A stretch of DNA of 64,000 nt from Fistularia commersonii (lineage: Eukaryota; Chordata; Actinopteri; Syngnathiformes; Fistulariidae), in NCBI GenBank assembly GCA_037954325.1, contig JBBMNZ010000003.1, positions 20,949,392 through 21,013,391 on the forward strand, given 5' to 3'. Position 1 is the first letter of the stretch, and each line of letters opens with the position of its first letter. The translations under genes and the position numbers were made by a program. Positions 14,508-24,948 of this stretch are shown here, piece by piece. Below the pieces are notes generated by a model that was not told the DNA's origin, ran no database searches, and worked only from the letters and a program-made list of their open reading frames with translations.

Positions 14508-14552
14508 CTTGGATCTTGGATCTTGGATCTTGGATCTTGGATCTTGGATCTT
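14508..14552 (+). repeat. 7-bp tandem array (CTTGGAT)6
   Basis: Six perfect copies of CTTGGAT plus a partial seventh lie inside the LINE fragment. Undamaged copies of this LINE, as I remember them, do not carry this array, so it probably arose after insertion by slippage. Confidence 0.9.
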
Positions 14553-14610
14553 ACTAGTCGACATACCATCCTATGTCGATCTATGTGGACTAGGGCCGGA
14601 GTGGGCACTC

Positions 14611-14677
14611 TTACTAGTCGACATACCATCCTACCCTCAACCATAGGTTGAGGGTAGGATGGTATGTCGACTTGTAA
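14611..14677. repeat. Near-perfect inverted repeat (hairpin), 32-bp arms
   Basis: The left arm 14611-14642 and right arm 14646-14677 are reverse complements with one mismatch and a 3-base spacer (ATA). The first 23 bases of the left arm also occur as an exact direct repeat at 14551-14573. The right arm fits the expected LINE sequence (a 'ggttgagggtagga' segment), so the left arm looks like an inverted copy of it, as made by template switching. Confidence 0.9.
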
Positions 14678-14999
14678 AGTAAGAGCTTTGCCTTTTTGTT
14701 CTGCATCTTCTTCACCACGAGAGACCAGCGCAGAGTCCACATCACTGGTGACACTGCACAGATCCATCTGTGGATCTTCTGCTCCATCCTTCTCTCTTTC
14801 ATGAACAAGATCCCGAGATACTTGTACTTTTTACGTTCAAGGCAGGACCTTCTCCCTGACCCGGAGTGGGCACTCCACCTGTTTCCATCTGAGAACCGTT
14901 GTCTAGGATTTGGAGGTGCTGATCCTCATCCCGGCTCTTGCGATAGCTGGTGCTCACGGTCCTTTGACTGCTCGGACTGTTCGGTTTTAATTGGTCAAA

Positions 15000-15925
15000 A
15001 ATATTGTTTTACGTTAGACTACGGGACTTTTCGTACAAAAAGTCCACATTTAATGTCTTGATAATATGATACATCCCACCTAGCCCATTAAAAAATGTCT
15101 GGAATGATTGGTCAATATGGCATGGCGGTAAAGCATACAACTCCACAGAGCGACAAAATTTTAGTTGCTCTTCCTCCGGATACGATTTTGAAACTGTTGC
15201 TTTTTTCAATCATTTGTTTCCTTCCCATCGGAGAAACACGGCTAAGGGTGCAGATGGTAATATCGTCGCCGCCGATGTCGAGCGGCACTCATTTCGCTCC
15301 GGTATATTCTATCGTTTGCACTCGTTCCCATCATCCCGGTGGCAGGGCGCGCGGACCAAAAGCTCTGACCTCAATCATAACAACCGTACCGCCTAACCCG
15401 TCACAGTTTGACTCCCTGACCTCCCCGAGCACTTGCCTCCGGAGCAAATTAGTCAGTGACACTGACACGAGGAGACGGTTTGTCCCAGACAGTCCTGACA
15501 CTTCTGATTGCCGTGTCACCGCCCCTGTTTGTCCCACACACAGCCTGACATCGCTTTCTATCCAATTTTAAATGATTCTGTTATCTTCCCGTTTTTTCAC
15601 AGCGATGACGCCAACCCCCACGTTGTCTCATCGCAATTAATACTTCCTCTTCCTGCAAAAGTCGCCCGCTGTTGCCATCATCTATTGGTTTAGTTAATTT
15701 CCAGTGTGTGCCAACGTAGTAACGAGGGTGTGCGGAGTTTGATTGTGGCTCCCTTGGTCCAAAAACACGCAGCAGGCAAACAGAAGCCCCTAAATTACCA
15801 GTCTGTGTGAATAAGAGAAGGAGTATTTGTATGTCTCAACAGCCAGTCGTCGACTTATGTTGTTATTACGTTCTTTTGGCGCGATGTAACAGAATTTTTG
15901 TAGTCAGTTTAAGCATAAAATAGAG
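15000..15925. other. Non-coding stretch, no gene recognised
   Basis: The end of the LINE fades out near 15000. Overlapping open frames on both strands at 15095-15571 come from a CG-containing, low-stop patch and do not resemble a known protein. No splice context supports an exon. Confidence 0.4.
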
Positions 15926-15939
15926 TATTGTGCATATCA

Positions 15940-16205
15940 TGGGTGGCGTGTTCATGAGGGTGATCAGGGCGACGCACCACCAAAGCACAGAAATTTTTTA
16001 AAAACCCTTTCTACTTAACTGTTCCAGCAGTTCTGACCATTGTAGCTGCCTCTGAATGTAACGTCCAATTAGCGTGCAGTGCTGCTCCGCGGGGACACGC
16101 CCCTTTTTGGGAGATTTTCAGTCAGGTTGAATGAGTTCTCTCATAGACTCTCATGTGAAATCCTCTTTTTTTTTTAAAAAAAAACAAAAAAACCTGGCAC
16201 TAAAA
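15940..16205 (-). repeat. Dispersed repeat family A, copy 1
   Basis: Read on the minus strand this matches 33290-33535: a 'cctgactgaaaatc' segment, then 'ggggcgt', an 'attggacg' segment, 'gtagctacaatggtcag', and 'gcatcaccc'. A third shorter copy lies at 36380-36490. The sequence resembles the 5' part of a fish DNA transposon of the hAT class, but no terminus or transposase is visible here, so only the repeat nature is secure. Confidence 0.7.
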
Positions 16206-16233
16206 TGCATTTCCTGCAGGAGGGCTAGCACGT

Positions 16234-16310
16234 ACCATAATTTCTGGACTTTTGAGCACAACTGAACACAAGCTGCACCGGCTAGCTTATTGCTATCTTT
16301 GTACTAAAAC
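16234..16310 (+). repeat. Fragment of a MITE with 'taccataatttctgg' end
   Basis: The start 'taccataatttctggac' matches the terminal repeat of the MITE at 26332-26599 (read from its right end). Only one end is recognisable and the rest has decayed or is deleted. Confidence 0.5.
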
Positions 16311-16314
16311 TATT

Positions 16315-17580
16315 AAAGTGTCTGCTTCAGTGTCAGAATGGAACAGCCTCAGAATTTCACAGTAATTCATTAATCCAATGTGACGAAGCTAAATGTTTTT
16401 GGAGGCATGAAGCTCGACAGCCCAAAAAATCCATAAATTAGCTGCATCATTGTTTAAGCTGCAGTGTTTAAAACGTGTGAAAAACAATTATGGTAAGTGC
16501 TTTTGTCATACAGGCAACGGTCAAACATTTTCTTTTCACATTCAGCGATATCTGAAAATAAACTGATAATTATTCTATGAATGAATGGCCAATCCACTCT
16601 AGTCAGTGCAGACAATTTCACTCATGAATAATCCTAGATGGACTTATGTTGTAGCTTATGTAGATAGAAGTATCCTCTTTGTGTTTTTTTAATATTTTTT
16701 TTTAATTATTGCATAGCCCGATCAGGCCAAGGAAGGGCATCTACTCGAACTACGCACATTCAATATCAATATAGTAGGTCAGAAAAATTCTATTGCATCT
16801 CTCAAAAAAGTTCATTTCAGCCCACGCAGTAATAAAGAAAAATTGGGAACAAAATAATTAAGACCCCCAAGGCCAAATTTAAATATTAAACAGATTATAT
16901 ATAATTTTGACAAGACAAATGTAAATCGTGACAATTGTCTAATTTGCGTATTCAATGCGTCACCTTAGGCATCATTGCAAAAGTTGTCCCCCATGATAAT
17001 GTTTTCAGGAGCCACTACCAGTGTCTTAGTCACTCAATCAAGCTAATGCAATGGCATCTGGAGTGGTATCTGAGGTAGATGGTTCGGCCAATCAACCGAG
17101 CAATGTGTCTGTGCGTTTTATTCAATTCAATTTCACTTCTATTGAGCCCCGTAAACAGAGCTGTCTTCCCCGTAAAGCGCAGTGGGACAACGTATTTGTC
17201 GCTCACCAACTAGTTCCCCAGCAAAATTTGTTTTAATGTGACGTACATCACAATGTAGGAGAAGGGATGGTGACATAACCACAAAAAAAACCTTGGGTAA
17301 AAGAAATTGAAAACGATGGACCGGCTGTATGTGATGTTGAATGAGAGACTGAATTTTTTTTTCTCTATAGATGCGGCCTCGTGATTGTTCAGCAAACGGT
17401 CCATCGTGTAGCCTCGCCCAACGATACCAGCAAACACAAACAAATAAAAAGGCAGACAAAGTTAGGTTTTTTCAGATCATTTTTTTGGTAAAACTCAAAA
17501 GTTTGTTTTTTTTTGAATAACCTCAAGTTGTTTTTTTTTTTGGATAACTTATGCATAAAACCCAAAATTTAATGATAATT
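16315..17580. other. Non-coding stretch, no gene recognised
   Basis: AT-rich sequence with short T runs. No exon, repeat terminus or RNA gene could be supported. Confidence 0.45.
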
Positions 17581-17584
17581 GATC

Positions 17585-18012
17585 ATCTTTTCCTTTCGGC
17601 TTTTCCCTTCAGGGGTCACCACAGTGAATCAACCTCCCCCATCTAACCCCTGTTTTCTGTATCCTCCTCTCTCACACCAACTCACTTCATGTCCTCTTTC
17701 AATACAACGCATAAATCTTCTTTTTGGTCTTCCTCTCAAGCTCCAATTCCGGCGTGCTTCTACCGATATATTCACCACCCCTCCTCCGTACATCACCCAA
17801 CCATTTCAGTCTTCTCAGACCTTCTCTTCAAAACATCTAACAATGTGCTGTCCCTCTGATGGACTCATTCCTTATTCCCGTCTTTTCTTTAATGCCAGTG
17901 TCTCCAAACCATACGGCATCGCTGGTCTCAAAACTGTCTTGTATACCTTCCCTTTCATCCAAGCTGAAACTCTTTTATTCAACCTGCTTGTATGCGTTTC
18001 TTCACCCTTTTT
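17585..18012 (-). mobile_element. RTE-like LINE, 3' end
   Basis: The plus-strand start contains 'caggggtcaccacagtg' followed by 'aatcaacctcc', which is the reverse complement of the 3' end of the element at 50555-51625 ('gctgtggcgacccctgaag'). The rest corresponds to the region encoding the end of the reverse transcriptase ORF. It is a 5'-truncated and decayed copy of the same family as the copies at 40619 and 50555, in the opposite orientation. Confidence 0.75.
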
Positions 18013-18088
18013 TATGAAAAAAAAAAAAAAAAATTGCTTTATCGGGACTTTCCCATAAAGTAACCATGGGGTGGAGTCTCACAATACA

Positions 18089-18790
18089 GTAGAAACTCGG
18101 CTTACAAATTTAATTTGTTCTTTGACTTCTTTGTGAACCAAATGAATTTTTGATCCATTGATCCGTTCTCCAACTCTACAAACATATTGTACCCTCATCA
18201 AACATTTTATGGGTTTATTTGTGGCAAAAATACAGAAATCACCTAAAGATAAACTTGATTATTACTGTATTCTTTCTCACCAGTACCTCCTTCCCTAAAT
18301 CAGCAAAAATAAAGCCTTCTTGCATTGCAAAACCCTCGCTAACGCTATCTACAGCTAGCTGTCTTTCGTTAATCTAAACTAACAGTCAGATTTCAATTTC
18401 TTCTAAAACCCGATACCTTTGCTTTGCTAACAAAGTCGCTCCTTTAGCTACTTCAGCCGTCTTTAGCGCATCTTCGCTCTTCAGGCTCGTACAGATAGTT
18501 CTTGGAGAGATCCTTAACACCGCTCCCACGTGTAGTTCTTATTTCCCTCTTCAGATTGACACGAATTCTTGACTTCTTCTTTACACGACTATAACCAGCA
18601 CTGTTAACCTTTGAAGGAGCCATAACAACAATAACAATGTAAACAAAGCAAAGTAGCACGCACAACTGCCACCACACTACGAAGCCACAAGGCGGAAAGC
18701 GTGAGTTTGTTTGTATGTGCGTGTATCGTGTATCGAGGCTAAAGTGGATAAAAAGTGGATAAAAAATTTGATCAAAAAATGTGTTTGTAG
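18089..18790 (-). mobile_element. Tigger/pogo-like DNA transposon remnant
   Basis: The left edge carries 'acagtagaaactcggctta', a terminal sequence typical of fish Tigger-like (pogo) transposons. On the minus strand an internal frame starts with MAPSKVNSAG, followed by a lysine/arginine-rich stretch and 'VNLKREI', as in the N-terminus of Tigger-type transposases with a CENP-B-like helix-turn-helix. The opposite terminus is not clear, so the right boundary is approximate. Confidence 0.55.
18453..18623 (-). pseudogene. Tigger-like transposase, N-terminal remnant
   Basis: Fifty-six codons starting MAPSKVNSAG and including KKKSRIRVNLKREI. This resembles the DNA-binding N-terminus of Tigger/Jerky-type transposases. 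The helix-turn-helix that should follow (about 40 more residues) degrades, and a stop ends the frame. There is no DDE catalytic domain, so it cannot be an active transposase. Related N-terminal remnants with similar lysine-rich starts lie near 48880. Confidence 0.5.
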
Positions 18791-18794
18791 CCCC

Positions 18795-20634
18795 ATTTGT
18801 TTGTGATAAAGGACCCGCGTAAGCCATTTTTCCTGAAAACACTGACCGTTCTGCCACTCAGAACGCGCTGGGACGCCCGAGGCACGCCTGGCCTGGAAGG
18901 AAAGTTTCAAATTTACCACCCGTTTAAAAAAAAAAAATCCTCTCGTACGTTGCCTGGCGACAGTGCGCGTGCACGTACAGCCGGGACTATTATGAGGAAA
19001 GCCGCATGTGACAGAGGTGTCGGATTAATATGTTTATACATCTGAGTTATCTGCGTTAAGGGGGGAGCTTATTTCATTTTGGAAGCTTGATATTATTTTT
19101 TTTTTTCCAACCTGCAGTGGTAAACATACACAGACGTATGCAAAGGAAAGATTTAATTACTTTCCCTCCTTTTTTTTTTTATTTTTATTTTTTTATTTGT
19201 GTATCCACACAATGACACGTGTGGAAAGTAGTCGGAGCCCCGAAACTTTTCTGCAGCATCAATTAAGCAGCCGGGAGACGGATCTGGATCCATTAGAAAG
19301 AAGGTAAAGGGTTATTCTCGGTCGTCTGCTTTAATTTAGTCTGAAATCCCCAGAGAAGTGTGCAATACTGTGGAAAATTATAGATTTTTTTTTTTTTTTT
19401 TGACACCTGACATCCGTTGCGTGTAAACGCTTGTAAGTTATTCAAATAAAGAAGCGCAGAGTCTCAGCCGTCGGTATGTCAGCAGAAATGATACACTCAC
19501 AAAACACCGTGTTTCTTTGACACCCGCCTCCCCCACGCCCGCTTCATTTCAGGCAGAAAAACACAACACGAGTTTTCAACGGTCCCATTTGTTTCAAGCG
19601 TAAATATCGGTATGATAACACGGGAAAAAAAAATCCATTTCTCAACATATCCACGTCATGATGAAATAATTTACGCGAGAAAAAATAAATTGTATCTCCC
19701 TCCGCCAAGGTCAAAATGCATGACTGGATTTTCCTGCTGGGATTTGTACTTGTTACTGTTTGTTCCACTCGCCACGACGTTGCAAAGCCGCGTCCACGTG
19801 GCGCCCGGAACACATGCAGGTCCGACGTGACACTGTTTTTGTGTTCCTTTTTAACAGACGCGCTATGATCAAAACAATACCTGCTTTCCCGGCGAAGCGA
19901 AAATGTCTGGCTATTACGCTCCGTTTTCCCATCTTCGCTCTGCCATTAACACCTCCGTGAGAGATTTCCAAAATCATTTTAAGTCTGCGCTTTCACGATG
20001 GGGAATACAAACACATTAGAAAAAAAAAAAAAAAAAAGGCCCCATTGGAAGAGACGCCTACGAAACAAAGTGTTGTTTAGATTTCTAACTTTTTTCGCAC
20101 GTTTGATCAATTCAGAACAGCAGCACCTGTCTTGTTCACGGTAATCACCCGCGCTGATATTAATCCTCTTTGAATTTAGATCGCCGTTTGATAACAGCTT
20201 GACTGCGATGCCTGCGCCGTGTTCAGCCTTTGACTTTGGCTGTCCTACCCGGGGAAAAAAAAAAAAAATCAAATGAGATACGTCGACTCGCGGCTCCTGG
20301 TTGGAAACGCAAGTACGGTTTCATTGCATTTTGAACCCCCCGCCTCTCGAACTGTCAGTTTTAAAAGACGCACGGAGAATGGAAATGACAGACGCCGCCT
20401 TTCCTCTGCTGGTGACGACGGCGAACCATCGCTCCTCTCACCATGTGTTCAAGATGATCCATTTTGTAAAAAGAAGGAATTGCAGTTTGGGTTGGCGCTT
20501 GTGCTTTTGGGCAAGACGGTTCTCGGTTGGATTCCAACAGGGAGGTCTGCGGTTTCCACTTGCAGTCCACAAACGTGTTGATCGGAAACTAGAAAATTGA
20601 CCAGCCGTGTGAAAGAAAGAGTGAATGGTTGTAT
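18795..20634. other. Non-coding stretch, no gene recognised
   Basis: Mixed composition with A/T runs (18926-18937, 19386-19400, 20020-20037). Open frames at 19.5-20.6 kb overlap on both strands and resemble no known protein. A piece of the 'gtgaatggttgtatgtctac' repeat at 20621-20640 is the target of the hAT insertion that follows. Confidence 0.4.
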
Positions 20635-20642
20635 GTCTACAT

Positions 20643-21128
20643 CATAGGTGTCAAACTCTGGCCCGCGGGCCACATTTGGGCCGCTCTGTAATTATATTTG
20701 GCCCGCAAAACCATACCAAATTACTATTAGAGCTGGCCCGCCGGTGTAGTGTACAGTGCATGTATCGCTAATTCTACAAATCCAAATATTTTCTGCTGGT
20801 GTTTTGGCACGAAAATCACAACAGGACCCACAAACGCCTTCTCCTCTGTGTACAGTAGTCATAGCGACCTTATGCTAATACTGGCAAACCTCCTACTTAG
20901 GCAGAAAACAGGATTTTGCATGTATGCAATATTAAGTTATATATTGTATAGTACTAAGCTATGCTTGTTCCATATTTAGTTTTTAAGCCAAACTTGTTTG
21001 GGTCCATATAAAAAGGTTCATTGTTATATCTGTCGGAAGTTTTTTTTTCAATAAATATCAATCTTGGCCAGTGACTTTGTCCCAGTTTTGAATTTTGGCC
21101 CACTGTGTATTTGAGTTTGACACCCCTG
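20643..21128. mobile_element. Non-autonomous hAT element with perfect 8-bp target duplication
   Basis: The ends are inverted repeats: left 'cataggtgtcaaactc', right the complement of 'caggggtgtcaaactc' (two mismatches). The element is flanked by an identical 8-bp direct repeat GTCTACAT at 20635-20642 and 21129-21136, the mark of hAT transposition. The sub-terminal sequence has the 'ggcccgcgggcc' palindrome common in fish hAT elements. At 486 bp it has no transposase and must have been moved by an autonomous relative. Confidence 0.85.
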
Positions 21129-21214
21129 GTCTACATGGAGTGAAATATTGTTATATATGTATTACATGTATATATAAAAATCTTTATACGTAATGTACAT
21201 ATAAAAAATACATG

Positions 21215-21690
21215 ATGAATTAATATTAAAAATGAATATTGAAAAAGAATTGATAAAATTAAACCCTAAAAATGTTGTTGAGTTAAAAGAGAAAATCTAG
21301 TCCCTGTGGGAAAATTTGGCACTAGAATTTAATAGAAAATGGATTGGTAGCATGTATAAGAGGAGGTATAATGTTTACAAGGCTAATGGTAGCTACTCTG
21401 GTTATTAAATTAATCTTTTTAATTTTGCCAATTTTTTTTTGTTTTACTATCATTTTTGTGGTTTTTATAGAGATAAAAAAATAATTTCAATTTCAAATTC
21501 TGAAGCAAAAAATACATTGTAAAGTTAATTTTTCATTTTTTCCTCACCCATTTTTTTTTTAAACCCACCATATAAGACCTCCAGATGCATGTGAGAAAAA
21601 AAACGCACGGGCCGCACTAACACAAAGATTTGATTTCAAACAGGGGGGCCACAAAATATTGTTCCGAGTGCCACGAGTCTAACACCCCTG
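21215..21690 (+). mobile_element. Chimeric repeat B, copy 1: Tc1 transposase tail joined to a hAT-like end
   Basis: The first 200 bases encode the tail of a Tc1-type transposase; the final codons read VYKANGSYSGY then stop (near 21376-21409), although an in-frame TAG at about 21298 breaks the frame. The right end reads 'ccacgagtctaacacccctg', the complement of a hAT-like 'caggggt' terminus. A second copy at 47350-47888 has the same order. The copy is non-coding and degenerate. Confidence 0.7.
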
Positions 21691-21699
21691 CTTTATATA

Positions 21700-21975
21700 A
21701 TGTGTAAATGAGAAAGTGAATAGTTCTATGATGTGGATGAGAGGGTGAATTATTGTATGTCTCTATATGACTTTTGAATGAGAGGGTAAACAATTATATA
21801 TCTACCTGATATCAGAATGAAGGAGTGAATGATTTTATATCTACATGATGTGTGAAAATTAAGTGAATGGTTTCTGTTGCATGAATGAAAGATCATGTCT
21901 TTATAACATATGAGTGAGAGAGTGAATAATTTTATGTTTCTATCTGACATGTGAATGAAAGAGTGAACGGGTGCA
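21700..21975 (+). repeat. Degenerate minisatellite, about 40-48-bp unit
   Basis: Six or so imperfect units of the form 'atgtgaatgagagagtgaat' followed by 'ggttgtatgtctctatatga'. The unit equals the middle part of the dispersed fish repeat, and the last unit runs directly into that repeat's 3' part at 21960. This shows the array grew from one copy of the dispersed repeat. Related arrays occur at 26250-27045, 28626-28765, 29220-29310 and 48520-48640. Confidence 0.8.
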
Positions 21976-22120
21976 GCTCTCCATGTGACTTTGCCATCGA
22001 CTGGCGACCGAATCCCGCCTCTCGCCCCATGACAGCTGGAACAGCCCCCCCCCTTCCCCGCCAACCCACCCCCGCCACCTTGAGTGCGGGTTAAGCGCTT
22101 TAGATAATGAATGAATGGAT
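21960..22120 (+). repeat. 3' part of the dispersed teleost repeat
   Basis: Contains 'atcgactggcgaccg', 'atcccgcctctcgcccca' and 'tgacagctgg' and ends in 'ataatgaatgaatgg', as in the copy at 3360-3690. Between them is a C-rich run that seems to have expanded. Confidence 0.75.
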
Positions 22121-22124
22121 AGAA

Positions 22125-22690
22125 ATCATAGCTCCACGTCATGATGTCAGTGTAGCGTCAGTCAACGCCGGAGGATTTTGGCAGATTGAGGACAGACTCG
22201 ATCCAGTAACGAACGTTTTGAATTTTTAATTTTTCTTTCTTTTTTTTTTTTCTCACCGTGCTTAACAGGCTTTATAATTTTGAAACTCATCTTGTTTTGA
22301 GGAAAAAAACTGAAAGTCAAGTCAGCGTTAATGTAATCCACGCCGCTACTTTTTCAATCCGCCGTCTGCGGTGAGGTCACGTTTAAAAAGTGAAAATGGA
22401 AACCTGGCAGACGGCAGTTGTGTACCTGAAACACTTTGTGAACTCTTCAAATAACTGCTTCAACGAATTCCAACATTTGAAAAACACTTTTTTTTTCTTT
22501 CCAAAGACAGCCGTCATACCGGCGTAGTGTTTTTAGTTCGTTTTTTTTTTTTTTGTTCCCCACGGGATCGTAGCTGAATGACAATTGGCTCCGGTGGGCT
22601 ACATGTGGTCAAGCAGAAGTTCTTTATCACCCGCGGCAACAAGCACACACACTCCCATTTTCGCCGTTAGATGACACGAGTTTAAAGCAG
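22125..22690. other. Non-coding stretch, no gene recognised
   Basis: Non-repetitive apart from T runs. No exon seen. On the reading that a tetraspanin gene starts at 23.3 kb on the minus strand, this lies in the 5' end of its first intron. Confidence 0.45.
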
Positions 22691-23282
22691 AGAAAAGATG
22701 CGTCGAGGTGAAGAGGTCACCCGTCCCTTAGGGAGGATTCATCTCGGCGGCAAGATTGCATTTCGGTCTTCAAGGCCTCGTCCGGTCACCGTCGCCGATT
22801 CTCGCAGGCGTGCGACACAAATCAAAAGGCGAGCGCCGGATCGGGGGTCGCCTTTTCAAAAACTTCGCCGTGAACGTGGCCGGTTCGGTTCCCCCCCGCC
22901 CCGAAAACGGACGATGAAGAGGACGAACGCCGCGGAGGCAAGGCGGTGAATTACGACGCGACGATCGCACCGAGATGCGCGCCGGGAAACCCGACAAAAC
23001 TCGAACGCGGTAAACAATCAGGCGAGCACCCACGCTTCCAGCGCCGTATAGGGGGAGCAGAGAAATCCTGAGTCGCCCACACACTGGGCTTTATGCACAT
23101 GATCTAGATACGTGATCTCTCATTCTGGTACACACACACACACACACACTCTCTCTCCTCTCACTGAACAGATGCAAAGCAAGGCAGAGATAGACTTTTT
23201 AAAGAAACCTCAAAAAAAAAAAAAAAAAAAAAAAAAAAGAAGTTTTAGAGTTAGGATGCAAAAGCAGTTGGGAAACACTCAC

Positions 23283-23362
23283 CCAGAAGAGGAGGTTGAA
23301 GAAGACCATTCCGTAACGCAGGGCCATCATACAGCCCTCGGCCATCCTGCAGCGCCGCAGTT
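23283..23362 (-). CDS. Tetraspanin (TSPAN4/TSPAN9 type), first coding exon
   Basis: On the minus strand the ATG at 23345-23343 has a strong Kozak context (A at -3, G at +4). It opens a 21-codon frame that begins MAEGC and continues ALRYGMVFFNLLFW, ending at a GTGAGT splice donor (23282-23277). Tetraspanins 4 and 9 start the same way: Met-Ala, a Cys at position 5, a Tyr at 11, then F-N-L-[LI]-F-W at 16-21 in the first transmembrane helix. The length of 21 residues before the splice site fits those proteins. The product would be a four-pass membrane organiser; only the N-terminus and half of TM1 are here. A pyrimidine-rich tract ending in TAG just upstream (23363) suggests the exon may begin at 23362 with 17 bases of 5' UTR. 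Later exons were not found in the 23 kb to the left, so intron 1 is probably long. Which paralogue it is stays open. Confidence 0.75.
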
Positions 23363-24271
23363 CTAGGAGGAATATGAAGGAGAGGTCCAGGTAAAACACC
23401 ACATACTTCTTCCCCTGGCTGTAGCGCCCCTTGGACGTCTGGGGCCCTTTTGTCGTGTGGAAGCCGAACGCGAACGGCGGCCTCTTGTACTCGAACTCCC
23501 CGCTGAAGCGGTGAAACCCAGAGGTGAACGGCGGCGTGTCGGGCTTGCTGTCCAGAGACGGACTACGTCGGTACGGGGTCTCGTCCGTGCTGGAGCGTCT
23601 CATGGCGAGAGGCGGCAGAGGGGTTGAGAGTTTGAACTGGAGTTCAAGTCCGCAAGTCCGGAAAGGGGGGAGTCTTCAAAGTTATTCCACACGCAGGGGA
23701 GTCGACGGCCGGTGCTTCGGTTCTCTTCCGACTTCGCCTCGAAATAATTATCGAACCCCCCCCCGCCCACCCAACCTTGTTCTGGGATAGATTTACGCCT
23801 CAAGCGCCGATTTGAGATAATCTGTCCAAGACAGAGCTCTGACATTCACTATCGTGTCACTAGATCCAGCGGGAGATTTTGCATAATCCCGCCGCAACAC
23901 CTGTGTAATTCTATGTATTTAGGACGTAATCCCAACACACACACACACATACGCGCGCGCACATCTGCCCGTCCCACCGGTCTACCTTTCTCTAATCCCT
24001 CCAAACACAGGTGTCACGCAGTCTAAAGATAAGCTGGGGTTGTTTTTTTTTTTTTTTTGCAGTTTCATCTTGTAACAGTTCAATCAGGAGAGCGACCGGA
24101 GCGCTCCGAGTCGACCCCCTCCGGCTGCTCGAGGCCGGCTCGATCCGGAAACGTCCTACCTGGTCTCATGAGGAAACTCCCCGAGCGGCGCCGTTTAAAC
24201 TCTACTCGCCGACGGTCGGCGTATCCGCCTCGAGTCCCGTCTGGGGTGGGATGGGGGGGGATGGGGGTTTT

Positions 24272-24292
24272 GGGGGGGGGGGGGGGGGGGGG
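24272..24292 (+). repeat. 21-base G run with G-rich flank
   Basis: A run of 21 G follows several shorter G blocks (8 G at 24253, 5 G at 24263). The tract could form a G-quadruplex on the plus strand. It lies about 930 bases upstream of the tetraspanin ATG in transcription terms. Long homopolymers are also prone to sequencing error. Confidence 0.85.
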
Positions 24293-24912
24293 CGTCGCCT
24301 GGGTTTGTTTGAAAATGAAACGATGGGACGTGGCGGTTGAATGGATGATTTTGAGAAAAAAAAACTTAAAAAATGTGAATGGATGGAAAACGCATGTATG
24401 TGAGGAGGGTGAAGGGGGGGAGAAGAAAAAAAAAAAAGTGTGAAACAAGATGACTGGTGGATTTCTGCAACGCTCGATCTCCTCTTTTTTACCTCTGCCC
24501 TCTCTACCCCGGGGAAGGGAAAAAAAAAAAAAAAAGTGTCGAGGGGTTACCCGGCACTCTTTTCACCCCCCCACCGCGCGTTTCCCCCCCAACTGCGCCG
24601 ACGGCGGTTAATTCATTTCCAAGACTCTCATCGGCGAGGCAAAGTGCACGGCGTCCTCTCCTCTCCTCTCCCAGTGTCTTCCCACCCTCCCCTTCTACCC
24701 TTCCCCCGCTGCCACTATAGCGGTTTCTCTCCTCTTCTTTCAGGGGGGGACGTCCACCCGGGTCATGGCAGAGGCTCGAGAAGGGGGAAGGCGTGCAGGA
24801 TCAAGGAGGAAGAACAGTTTCTTCAAGAGGAGCGAAAGAGCGACTGCGGTGTTTGAGCGGTAGTCCAGCCCGGCTGCTTCCAGCTCCCTCCCTCTCCCGC
24901 TCACCGACTCTT

Positions 24913-24948
<36 letters not shown>

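Larger units (their letters stand above)
14180..14995 (-). mobile_element. Non-LTR retrotransposon fragment (LINE), 3' part of the reverse transcriptase ORF
   Basis: Read on the minus strand, the segment gives peptides typical of the C-terminal end of a fish LINE reverse transcriptase, for example LLHVERSQMRWLG followed by LVRVPLGHLPGRVFQVCP (around 14330-14440) and, further upstream in the element, a 'SLVVKKMQNKKAKLLLYKS' stretch near 14700. The reading frame is broken by frameshifts and by a foreign-looking insert at 14508-14675 made of a 7-bp tandem array, a direct repeat and a hairpin. The family looks like a Rex1/L2-type element but the clade is not certain. It is a dead copy. Confidence 0.75.

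Noticed and set aside
20643..21690. One single hAT element covering both repeats
   Set aside because: The first element is closed by its own inverted ends and a perfect 8-bp duplication at 21129-21136, so the second is separate.
22698..22949. Open frames on both strands in the CpG-rich block
   Set aside because: GC-rich DNA has few stop codons by chance; the peptides are Arg-rich with no domain.
24011..24448. Overlapping frames with poly-Gly, poly-Pro and poly-Lys
   Set aside because: They are produced by the G run and A runs upstream of the tetraspanin exon.
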